Assembly: GCA_017303875.1 (NCBI GenBank)
Contig: JAFLBP010000020.1
Location: 1 to 64,000 of the forward strand
DNA length: 64,000 nucleotides
Direction: 5' to 3'
Origin: Chitinophagales bacterium
GTDB lineage: Bacteria > Bacteroidota > Bacteroidia > Chitinophagales > Saprospiraceae
In this document: piece by piece, positions 1 through 7,000 of the stretch
How the letters are laid out: the number at the start of each line of letters is the position of its first letter
How positions within the stretch are numbered: the first letter of the stretch is position 1
The notes under the pieces: generated by a model
The model's input: only the letters and a program-made list of their open reading frames with translations
The model's database searches: none
What the model was told of the DNA's origin: nothing
Made by a program: the position numbers and the translations under genes

Positions 1-129
1 AAATAACACTCAACCTTTTGAAAGCACAAAGTGAAAAAATCAGTGTTAACCGAAAACGCAATAAATGCGCCCTATCAGATCAATATCGTGAGAAAACTCT
101 CGGAATTTGATGCGTTTGCCCTGGGGGAC

Positions 130-162
130 ACTCCGCACTCCGCATTCCGCACTCCGCATTCC
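130..162. repeat. Short tandem repeat, CTCCGCA/TTCCGCA units
   Basis: Four to five near-identical seven-base units (ACTCCGC and ATTCCGC) lie just upstream of purL. The same family in opposite orientation (GCGGAAT) is at 52319-52353. An open frame runs through it from a GTG at 31, but the resulting 71-residue extension has a repeat-derived tract and no resemblance to PurL, so this is non-coding spacer. Confidence 0.75.
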
Positions 163-225
163 TCCCTCCTTCCATTTCCTGATAAAAAATCCGCCTTATC
201 CTTGCCATCCCTCAAATTCGTGCCC

Positions 226-233
226 TACCTTTG
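226..233 (+). promoter_or_regulatory. Bacteroidota -7 box for purL
   Basis: TACCTTTG matches TAnnTTTG and sits ten bases before the purL ATG. A TTG at 202-204 could serve as -33 element. The transcript leader would be only a few bases long. Confidence 0.55.
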
Positions 234-243
234 CGCCCCATAT

Positions 244-2481
244 ATGGCAACTACTACCGACTCCGCGCTCCCGACCGTAGAAACGGCAAAAAGTCTCGGC
301 CTCACCGCCGATGAATTTGTACACATTCAGGAAATCCTGGGTCGTGTGCCCAACTTCACCGAACTCAGCGTCTACTCCGTGATGTGGAGTGAACACTGCT
401 CCTACAAAAACTCCATCCTCCAGCTCAAAACCCTGCCCCGCAGCGGCAAACGCCTGCTCGTAGGCGCCGGCGAGGAAAACGCCGGCCTCGTCGACATCGG
501 CGACGGACTGGGTTGCGCTTTCAAAATCGAAAGCCATAACCACCCTTCGGCGATTGAGCCTTATCAGGGCGCAGCCACCGGCGTGGGCGGTATCCACCGC
601 GACATCTTTACCATGGGCGCACGCCCCATCGCAGCGCTTAATTCCCTGCGCTTTGGCGCACCCGACAATCCGCGCATGAAACGCCTCATCGCCGGTGTGG
701 TAAAAGGTATCGGCGACTACGGCAACTGTTTCGGCGTGCCTACCGTCGGGGGGGAAGTCTATTTTAATCCCTGCTACGACCACGATATTCTCGTCAATGC
801 CATGTCGGCAGGTATCGTTAAGGCCGGTGAAACGGTCAGCGCTACCGCCGGCGGCCCGGGCAATCCGGTATTCATCGTTGGTTCTGCCACCGGAAAAGAC
901 GGTATTCATGGCGCCACCTTTGCTTCTGCCGACCTTACCGAAGACAGCCACGAAGATTTGCCCGCCGTTCAGGTTGGAGATCCTTTTCAGGAAAAATTGC
1001 TCCTCGAAGCCACGCTGGAAGCCATAAAAACCGGCGCTATCGTCGGTATGCAGGATATGGGCGCCGCCGGTATTACCTGTTCCACCTCCGAAATGAGCGC
1101 CAAAGCCGGCTGCGGCATGCGCATCGACCTCGATAAAACGCCTACCCGCCAGTCGAATATGAAAGACTGGGAAATTCTGCTCTCCGAAAGTCAGGAACGC
1201 ATGCTGATCGTGTGTATTCCCGGCCGTGAAGCCGACTTGAAAGCTGTTTTTGAAAAATGGGACCTGCCCTGCGAACAGATTGGTGAAACCACCGAAGGCG
1301 GTCGCTTAGAATATTACCACCACGGCGTAAAAGTAGCCGATGTGCCCGCCGAATCGCTGGTACTGGGCGGTGGCGCGCCGGTGTACGTGCGCGAGCAACG
1401 CCGTCCGGCCTACATGGACGAGATCGCTGCTTACCACATCGATCAGGTACCTGTACCGGCTGATCTGCACGCAGCAGCCAAAACCCTCTGGGCTTCTCCC
1501 AATTTGGCTTCCAAGCTGTGGATTACCCGTCAATACGACAGCATGGTGCGCACCGGCACCATGACCGTCAACTGCCCTTCCGATGCCGCAGTAGTGCATG
1601 TAAAAGGTACCAATAAGGCAATTGCCCTGACGACCGATTGCAACAGCGCTTACGTTTATGCCGACCCGCACAAGGGCGCCATGATTGCCGTAGCGGAGGC
1701 CGCGCGTAATATCGTTTGCGCCGGCGGGGAGCCGCTCGCCGTAACCAATTGTCTGAATTTCGGCAATCCTTACAACCCGGAAGTATATTATCAGTTTGCA
1801 GAAGCCATTCGCGGCATGGGCGACGCCTGTCGTAAATTCGACACCCCGGTAACCGGCGGCAACGTGAGCTTTTACAACCAGGCAACGATGCAGGATAAAG
1901 TTATTCCGGTGTATCCGACGCCAACCATCGGCATGCTCGGTTTGCTGGAAAATACGGATGACCTGATGACGCTCGACTTCAAAGCTGAAGGCGACGCCTT
2001 GTATATCATTGGAGTAAGCCGCAATGACCTCGGCAGCAGCGAATACCTGCGTCGGGTGCATGGCATTAGCGCCAGTACTTGTCCGCATTTTGATCTGGAG
2101 GAGGAGTATGCCTTGCAGCAAGCTTTGCGCGCCATCATCCGGGAAAACCTGGCTGCATCCGTACATGACCTTTCCGATGGCGGATTATTTGCCGCCCTCG
2201 TGGAAAGTGCCATGCCGCGTGGCCTTGGCTTTTCGGTTCAGAGCCTTGCCGGTATCCGCAAAGATGCCTGGCTGTTTGGCGAGGCGCAAAGCCGGGTACT
2301 TGTCAGCGTGCCGACAAAACATCAAAGCGCCTTTGAGCGTTCTTTGCGCGATAAAAATGTCTCTTTTGAAGCAATTGGAACGGTTACTGCCGGAAATATT
2401 GTTATTGATGGAGACCAGTGGGGTCAGATTGCGGATTGGCAACGTGTTTACGACACGGTGCTGCCCGACATTATGGCCTGA
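244..2481 (+). CDS. purL: Phosphoribosylformylglycinamidine synthase, small PurL type
   Basis: This enzyme converts FGAR to FGAM with ATP and glutamine-derived ammonia, the fourth step of purine synthesis. I place the start at ATG 244 (745 residues), the normal size for the small PurL that works with separate PurQ and PurS; the frame is open upstream to 31, but that part is repeat-derived. Seen in the protein: the PurM-like first half with SHNHPS at residues 97-102 followed by a Gly-rich GAATGVGG segment, a second AIRS-like half with TGGNVSFYNQ, and a SDGG motif near the C terminus. No glutaminase domain is present, as expected. A -7 box lies ten bases upstream. purQ and purS are not in the window. 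The next gene begins 20 bases after the stop. Confidence 0.95.
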   Translation: MATTTDSALPTVETAKSLGLTADEFVHIQEILGRVPNFTELSVYSVMWSEHCSYKNSILQLKTLPRSGKRLLVGAGEENAGLVDIGDGLGCAFKIESHNHPSAIEPYQGAATGVGGIHRDIFTMGARPIAALNSLRFGAPDNPRMKRLIAGVVKGIGDYGNCFGVPTVGGEVYFNPCYDHDILVNAMSAGIVKAGETVSATAGGPGNPVFIVGSATGKDGIHGATFASADLTEDSHEDLPAVQVGDPFQEKLLLEATLEAIKTGAIVGMQDMGAAGITCSTSEMSAKAGCGMRIDLDKTPTRQSNMKDWEILLSESQERMLIVCIPGREADLKAVFEKWDLPCEQIGETTEGGRLEYYHHGVKVADVPAESLVLGGGAPVYVREQRRPAYMDEIAAYHIDQVPVPADLHAAAKTLWASPNLASKLWITRQYDSMVRTGTMTVNCPSDAAVVHVKGTNKAIALTTDCNSAYVYADPHKGAMIAVAEAARNIVCAGGEPLAVTNCLNFGNPYNPEVYYQFAEAIRGMGDACRKFDTPVTGGNVSFYNQATMQDKVIPVYPTPTIGMLGLLENTDDLMTLDFKAEGDALYIIGVSRNDLGSSEYLRRVHGISASTCPHFDLEEEYALQQALRAIIRENLAASVHDLSDGGLFAALVESAMPRGLGFSVQSLAGIRKDAWLFGEAQSRVLVSVPTKHQSAFERSLRDKNVSFEAIGTVTAGNIVIDGDQWGQIADWQRVYDTVLPDIMA

Positions 2482-2501
2482 TATTTTTTAAAATTCTTGA
2501 C

Positions 2502-3569
2502 ATGAAATTCTTCAAGACGTTTGCACTCGCCGTATTGCCGGCCTTCTTTTTCTTTTTTGCCTGCAATGGTCAGGGCCAGTCGGGTTATACCCTGAGTGGC
2601 ACCATCGAAGGCGCAGCGAACCTGCAAACCACCCTGGATCTCCAGCATTTCGACCGTTCTACCGTTGCGCTGGGCAAAGCTGCCTGCGACGCCAACGGCA
2701 AGTTTACCATTACACAAACCGAAGCTTTCCAACCTGGTCTTTACCGCCTGAGCATTGGCGCCAAACGCATGTATTTTACCCTCGACGGCACGGAAAAAGC
2801 CATTGACGTCAAAGGTAACCTCAATACGCTGGATCGCCTCGAGGTACAGGTGACCGGCTCCGAAAGCTTTGCCTGCTATGCCAAAGTAATCCAGGAGCTG
2901 GTGAAAGCGCCCATCTCCACGCCTGAAGCAGCCCGCGCTGTTATCGCTAAAGGCTGCGGCCCCCTGATGCAGGCTTTTCTGGCAACCCAACTCCTGGGCG
3001 GCAGTGCTTCGCAGTTTATGGACGACTTCAAAAAGCACAATGAGGAATTGGCCAAAGCCATGCCCGGCTCCAAATATTCGACTGATTTCAGCAATATGAT
3101 CACACAGCTGAACAATCAGGTGGCACAGCAAAATGCAGGTGCTAAAATTCAGGTAGGCGCCGAAGCTCCGGATATCGAACTGGCCGGTCCCGATGGCAAA
3201 AAACACAAGCTTTCCAGCCTGCGCGGCAAAGTGGTATTGCTCGACTTCTGGGCCAGCTGGTGCGGCCCCTGTCGCCGTGCCAACCCGGAAGTAGTGGCTA
3301 TTTACAAAAAATACAAATCCAAAGGTTTTGATGTTTTCAGCGTTTCGCTGGATCGTCAGGATGGTAAACAAGCCTGGATTGATGCTATCGCAAAAGATGG
3401 CCTGGAATGGGAGAACCACGTAAGCGACCTGCAATTCTGGAACAGCGCGCCCGCTGCTGTTTATGGTGTACGCTCCATCCCACAAACCTTCCTCATCGGC
3501 CGCGACGGTAAAATTATTGCCGTTAACCCACGCACTACCCTCGAACAAGAACTCTTAAAAGTACTTTGA
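2502..3569 (+). CDS. TlpA-like thioredoxin lipoprotein with DUF4369-type N-terminal domain
   Basis: A predicted periplasmic, membrane-anchored thiol-disulfide oxidoreductase of 355 residues starting at ATG 2502. The N terminus is a lipoprotein signal with a Phe-rich core and a lipobox ending FFAC. Residues about 25-210 look like the DUF4369 domain common in Bacteroidota TlpA proteins. The C-terminal thioredoxin fold carries WASWCGPC, with active-site cysteines C254 and C257, and the cis-proline context SIPQTFLI. Such proteins reduce disulfides in cytochrome maturation or general envelope redox; the substrate here is unknown. It is 20 bases after purL and may be co-transcribed. Its stop abuts a repeat array. 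Confidence 0.88.
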   Translation: MKFFKTFALAVLPAFFFFFACNGQGQSGYTLSGTIEGAANLQTTLDLQHFDRSTVALGKAACDANGKFTITQTEAFQPGLYRLSIGAKRMYFTLDGTEKAIDVKGNLNTLDRLEVQVTGSESFACYAKVIQELVKAPISTPEAARAVIAKGCGPLMQAFLATQLLGGSASQFMDDFKKHNEELAKAMPGSKYSTDFSNMITQLNNQVAQQNAGAKIQVGAEAPDIELAGPDGKKHKLSSLRGKVVLLDFWASWCGPCRRANPEVVAIYKKYKSKGFDVFSVSLDRQDGKQAWIDAIAKDGLEWENHVSDLQFWNSAPAAVYGVRSIPQTFLIGRDGKIIAVNPRTTLEQELLKVL

Positions 3570-3570
3570 A

Positions 3571-3741
3571 CAGTTATCAGTTAACAGTTAGCAGTCAACA
3601 GTTAGCAGTCAACAGTTAGCAGTCAATTTATGAGAGCTAACTGCCATCTACTAACTGATAACTGTTGACTGCTGACTGCTCACTGCTAACTGCTGACTGA
3701 TAACTGTTGACTGATAACTGTTGACTGATAACTGATAACTG
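3571..3741. repeat. Inverted array of CAGTTATCAG / AGCAGTCAAC repeats
   Basis: The whole gap between the thioredoxin stop and the glyQS start is built of degenerate 7-10-base units. The left part reads CAGTTATCAG, CAGTTAGCAGTCAA; the right part reads the complement, CTGATAACTG, TTGACTGCTGA. The two halves could fold on themselves around 3630-3650. The same family flanks the cassette at 36474-36587 and 37586-37620. Confidence 0.85.
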
Positions 3742-3745
3742 AAAA

Positions 3746-5293
3746 ATGGAAGATCTTTTTAAACGACTGGTTTCGCACGCTAAAGAATACGGATTCATTT
3801 ACCCTTCTTCTGAAATTTATGACGGACTCAACGGGGTGTATGATTACGGGCCGCTGGGCGCCGCATTGAAGAATAACATCAAAACCTACTGGTGGAAAGC
3901 GATGGTTCAGATGCACGAAAATATTGTGGGTCTGGACAGCGCCATTTTTATGCACCCGAAAATCTGGAAAGCTTCCGGTCACGTCGATGCCTTCAATGAT
4001 CCGCTGGTAGACAACAAAGATTCCAAGAAACGTTATCGCGCCGACGTGCTGATTGAAGGCGAGATTGATAAAATGCTGGCCAAAGCGGACAAAGAAGTGG
4101 ATAAAGCGGCAAAACGTTTCGGTGAAACGTTTAATGCACAGTTTTTCCGCGAAACCAATCCGCGGGTGCTGGAATACACCCAACGTGCGGCTACAACTGA
4201 AAAACGCCTCGCCGAAGCCATGAAAGCCGGCGATATGGCCGATTTGGGCGCCATGCTGGCTGAGCTGGAAATTGCCGATCCGGATACCGGTTCCCGCAAC
4301 TGGACGGACGTACGTCAGTTCAACCTGATGTTCTCCACGCAGATGTCGAACATTGCAGGCGACGACGGCAAGCTCTACCTCCGCCCGGAAACTGCGCAAG
4401 GTATTTTTGTCAACTTCCTGAACGTACAAAAAACCACGCGCCAGAAACTTCCCTTCGGTATCGCTCAGATCGGTAAGGCTTTCCGCAATGAAATTGTTGC
4501 GCGGCAGTTCATTTTCCGTATGCGCGAATTTGAGCAAATGGAGATGCAATTCTTCATCCGCCCCGGCACGGAAATGGAGTGGTATACCTACTGGAAAGAA
4601 AAGCGTATGGCCTGGCACCGCGCCGTGACACCGGCTGAAAAGCTGCGCTTTAAAGACCACGACAACCTGGCCCACTATGCCAATGCGGCTGTAGATATTC
4701 AGTTTGAATTTCCTTTTGGTTTCAAAGAATTGGAAGGCATTCACTCCCGTACGGATTTCGACCTCAGCTCGCATCAGGAGCTGTCGGGTAAGAAATTACA
4801 ATACTTCGATCCGGAACTGAGCGAAAACTACGTGCCTTATGTGGTGGAAACTTCTGTGGGTTGTGATCGTATGTTCCTCTCCGTCATGAGCAACGCGCTG
4901 ATTGAAGAGCAGGTGCCCGGCTCCGACGAAGAAGGCAATACCCGTGAGGTGCTTAAGCTGCATCCTGCACTGGCGCCGGTAAAATGCGCAATTTTGCCGC
5001 TTAAAGCCAACAACGATGAGATCGTAGCCAAGGCCAAAGCCATTTACAACAAGCTGCGTTTCCATTTTGAATGCCAGTACGACGATACGGCGAGCATCGG
5101 TAAATTGTACCGCCGTCAGGATGCTGTAGGAACGCCCTATTGCATTACGGTCGACTTCGATACGCTGGAAAATGATACCGTTACCCTGCGCGAACGCGAC
5201 AGCATGCAGCAGCAGCGTGTTTCCATCAACGAATTGGCTGCACTGATTGGCAACAACGTTGATATGGCGCATCTGCTGGCTAAAATTTATTAA
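3746..5293 (+). CDS. glyQS: Glycine--tRNA ligase, single-chain dimeric type
   Basis: This class II synthetase charges tRNA-Gly with glycine. At 515 residues it is the single-chain alpha2 form, not the alpha2beta2 form. The N terminus has YGFIYPSSEIYDGLNGVYDYGPLG, the insertion domain follows, motif 2 is around FRNEIVARQFIFRMREFEQ, motif 3 is near GCDRMFL, and the C terminus is an anticodon-binding domain. ATG 3746 gives the normal N terminus. The start lies four bases after a dense repeat array, so there is no ordinary leader and no clear -7 box; the promoter must lie in the array or further upstream. Confidence 0.95.
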   Translation: MEDLFKRLVSHAKEYGFIYPSSEIYDGLNGVYDYGPLGAALKNNIKTYWWKAMVQMHENIVGLDSAIFMHPKIWKASGHVDAFNDPLVDNKDSKKRYRADVLIEGEIDKMLAKADKEVDKAAKRFGETFNAQFFRETNPRVLEYTQRAATTEKRLAEAMKAGDMADLGAMLAELEIADPDTGSRNWTDVRQFNLMFSTQMSNIAGDDGKLYLRPETAQGIFVNFLNVQKTTRQKLPFGIAQIGKAFRNEIVARQFIFRMREFEQMEMQFFIRPGTEMEWYTYWKEKRMAWHRAVTPAEKLRFKDHDNLAHYANAAVDIQFEFPFGFKELEGIHSRTDFDLSSHQELSGKKLQYFDPELSENYVPYVVETSVGCDRMFLSVMSNALIEEQVPGSDEEGNTREVLKLHPALAPVKCAILPLKANNDEIVAKAKAIYNKLRFHFECQYDDTASIGKLYRRQDAVGTPYCITVDFDTLENDTVTLRERDSMQQQRVSINELAALIGNNVDMAHLLAKIY

Positions 5294-5314
5294 ACGGCCG
5301 GCGCTTGCGCTTTC

Positions 5315-5387
5315 AGCCCTATGCGTGTTTTATGTCTTTGTGAACCTTATCAGGATCACAAAGACTAATTCAGGCATAGGGCTTTTC
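5315..5387 (+). terminator. Two-tier hairpin terminator after glyQS
   Basis: AGCCCTATGC (5315-5324) pairs with GCATAGGGCT (5374-5383), and inside it GTCTTTGTGA (5334-5343) pairs with TCACAAAGAC (5356-5365). A short T run follows. Both stems are perfect, separated by internal loops. Confidence 0.75.
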
Positions 5388-5583
5388 TATTAAAAAACAG
5401 ATAAGGTACAATATTTTTTGCTGTGCCGGCGCTAACAAAAAAGCTGTTTTTGTTGCAATACTTATAAAATGTCTTTCCCGTATTCTTGTTGATATTGCCG
5501 AATAATTGTTAAAAAATGCCGTTTTCTTAAATGAGGGAAAAATTAAATTTTTTCACTTGTGTTAAATTTATCAGGAATGTCGC

Positions 5584-5591
5584 TATCTTTG
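5584..5591 (+). promoter_or_regulatory. Bacteroidota -7 box for the porP-like operon
   Basis: TATCTTTG matches TAnnTTTG. No good -33 element at the usual spacing; a CTTG is at 5556-5559. The first gene starts 318 bases downstream. Confidence 0.5.
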
Positions 5592-5828
5592 GGCGCTTCT
5601 CAAGCTGAAATGTCTTCAAAGCAGTAATTTACGCATGTGAATTTATCTGCATTCGTGCTTCCTTTTGCTTGCAATATTAATGGTGTCTTGTTCCGCCCGC
5701 GCGACAGCTTGGGTCTTGGTATGCTTTTTGCACCGGAAAAATCGGTTTCCGACAATCGGTGGTCGCCAGTTTGAGCGTAAGTATGCCAACTCCCCCTTGT
5801 TACTCTCATTTTGGGTTTTAATCTAATC

Positions 5829-5891
5829 ATGAAAGGACGCAACTTCTTTACTGCCGGGCGCACTCGGAAGTATACTTATTCGCGACACTAA
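5829..5891 (+). CDS. Possible 20-residue leader peptide
   Basis: ATG 5829 opens a 20-codon frame ending TAA 5889-5891, 18 bases before the porP-like start. The peptide is basic and aromatic (starts MKGRNFFTAGR). It could be a translated leader coupling to the next gene, or chance. There is no homology evidence. Confidence 0.25.
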   Translation: MKGRNFFTAGRTRKYTYSRH

Positions 5892-5909
5892 CATTAAACC
5901 ATTGCGTTT

Positions 5910-6965
5910 GTGAAGACCAAAATATCACTATCGGGTTTACTGGGACTCGTATGCATGATGGGATGCCTGCACTTGCCGCTTTCGGCACAGGATATCCACT
6001 TCTCCCAGTTCGGTAATATGCCCATCAATCTAAGCCCCGGTTTGAACGGGGTTTTTGGGGGTGACATTCGCGCCGTTGGCAATTTCCGCGATCAATGGCG
6101 CAGCATCGTGCCTTACCGCACTTTTTGCGTGTCGGCCGAGAAGAAAATGTATCTTGAGCCGGGCCGCTACGACCGTTACCTCAGTGCTGGTTTGCTCGTC
6201 AATGCCGACCGCCAGGGCAGCCTTCAACTCAGTTCCTTACAAGTTGGCCTGCCTATTTCGCTGACACTTCCCACCAGAAAAAATCATTTTATCACCCTTG
6301 GTGTAACGCCGGCTTTTGGCCAGCGCAAATTCAGCACTGATAAAATGACTTTCGATGCCCAATGGGTCAATTCTGTATACGATCCTTTGGCTAATTCCCG
6401 GGAAGACCAGCTTTTCCAACGTACCAATATCCAATACTTCGACCTGAGTGCGGGCCTGAACTACCGCATTCAATCGCCGGCCCTGCGCAGTTATCTCGAC
6501 TTTGGCGCGGGCATTCACCATTTCAACCGCCCCGACCATGATTTCTGGTCGAGTGGCTTTGATGGTGTCGGAGAAGTGCGCCTGAGCAGCAAGCAAAGCT
6601 TTTACGCGATGGGTCTGTTACAAATTGATCCGCGTTTCGACCTTGCAGCAAACGGGATGTATCAGGAACAGGGCGCCTATCGCGAATTGGTTTACGGCGG
6701 CGGCCTTCGCTGGCACGCCATCCGCGATGCCTACAATGAATTTTCCATTCAGGCGGGGGCAAATTATCGCCACTTCTTCCGCGATGCCATTATTCCTTAT
6801 GTGGAATTGCGCTGGAAAACCTGGACCCTCGGTGTTAGCTATGACTGGAACTGGAAATCAGAAGTAAAAGTGCTGACCAAGCGCCGCGCCGGCCCCGAAG
6901 TTTCCTTGATCTATCGGCATTATAACATCAAAATGCCGAAGTTCAAGTCTTGCCCCATGATTTAA
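5910..6965 (+). CDS. PorP/SprF-family type IX secretion outer-membrane protein
   Basis: A 351-residue outer-membrane beta-barrel of the PorP/SprF family, which help export or anchor type IX substrates, especially large type B adhesins encoded next door. The start is GTG 5910, giving a signal peptide that ends LSAQ, followed by the family hallmark DIHFSQFGNMPINLSPG and later FRDQWRSI. The rest alternates as expected for beta strands. It is first in an apparent operon with the PorE-like protein and the adhesin: the next frame overlaps or follows within a few tens of bases. In P. gingivalis PorP is a core partner of PorE; here it may be one of several dedicated paralogs, which a single window cannot decide. 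Confidence 0.85.
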   Translation: MKTKISLSGLLGLVCMMGCLHLPLSAQDIHFSQFGNMPINLSPGLNGVFGGDIRAVGNFRDQWRSIVPYRTFCVSAEKKMYLEPGRYDRYLSAGLLVNADRQGSLQLSSLQVGLPISLTLPTRKNHFITLGVTPAFGQRKFSTDKMTFDAQWVNSVYDPLANSREDQLFQRTNIQYFDLSAGLNYRIQSPALRSYLDFGAGIHHFNRPDHDFWSSGFDGVGEVRLSSKQSFYAMGLLQIDPRFDLAANGMYQEQGAYRELVYGGGLRWHAIRDAYNEFSIQAGANYRHFFRDAIIPYVELRWKTWTLGVSYDWNWKSEVKVLTKRRAGPEVSLIYRHYNIKMPKFKSCPMI

Positions 6966-7000
6966 TCTCCCGCCCCATGACGTATTTTAAACCAGACAGT

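Larger units (their letters stand above)
5388..5909. other. Long non-coding leader region before the porP-like gene
   Basis: About 520 bases without a recognisable gene. It is AT-rich up to 5580 and holds the -7 box at 5584-5591, leaving a leader of more than 300 bases before the GTG start at 5910. Within the leader is a 20-codon frame at 5829-5891. The leftward frame at 5600-5863 looks like chance. I see no known riboswitch. Confidence 0.5.

Noticed and set aside
31..243. Extension of purL to the GTG at 31
   Set aside because: The added residues include a repeat-coded tract and a -7 box lies inside the extension; PurL has its normal start at 244.
3571..3741. CRISPR array
   Set aside because: The units are 7-10 bases, degenerate and inverted, with no 20-40-base spacers, and no cas gene is present.
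3686..4774. Leftward frame opposite glyQS
   Set aside because: It begins in the repeat array and lies inside glyQS on the other strand; glyQS is unambiguous.
5600..5863. 87-codon leftward frame in the long spacer
   Set aside because: No promoter, no recognisable product, and it overlaps the likely leader of the porP-like operon.
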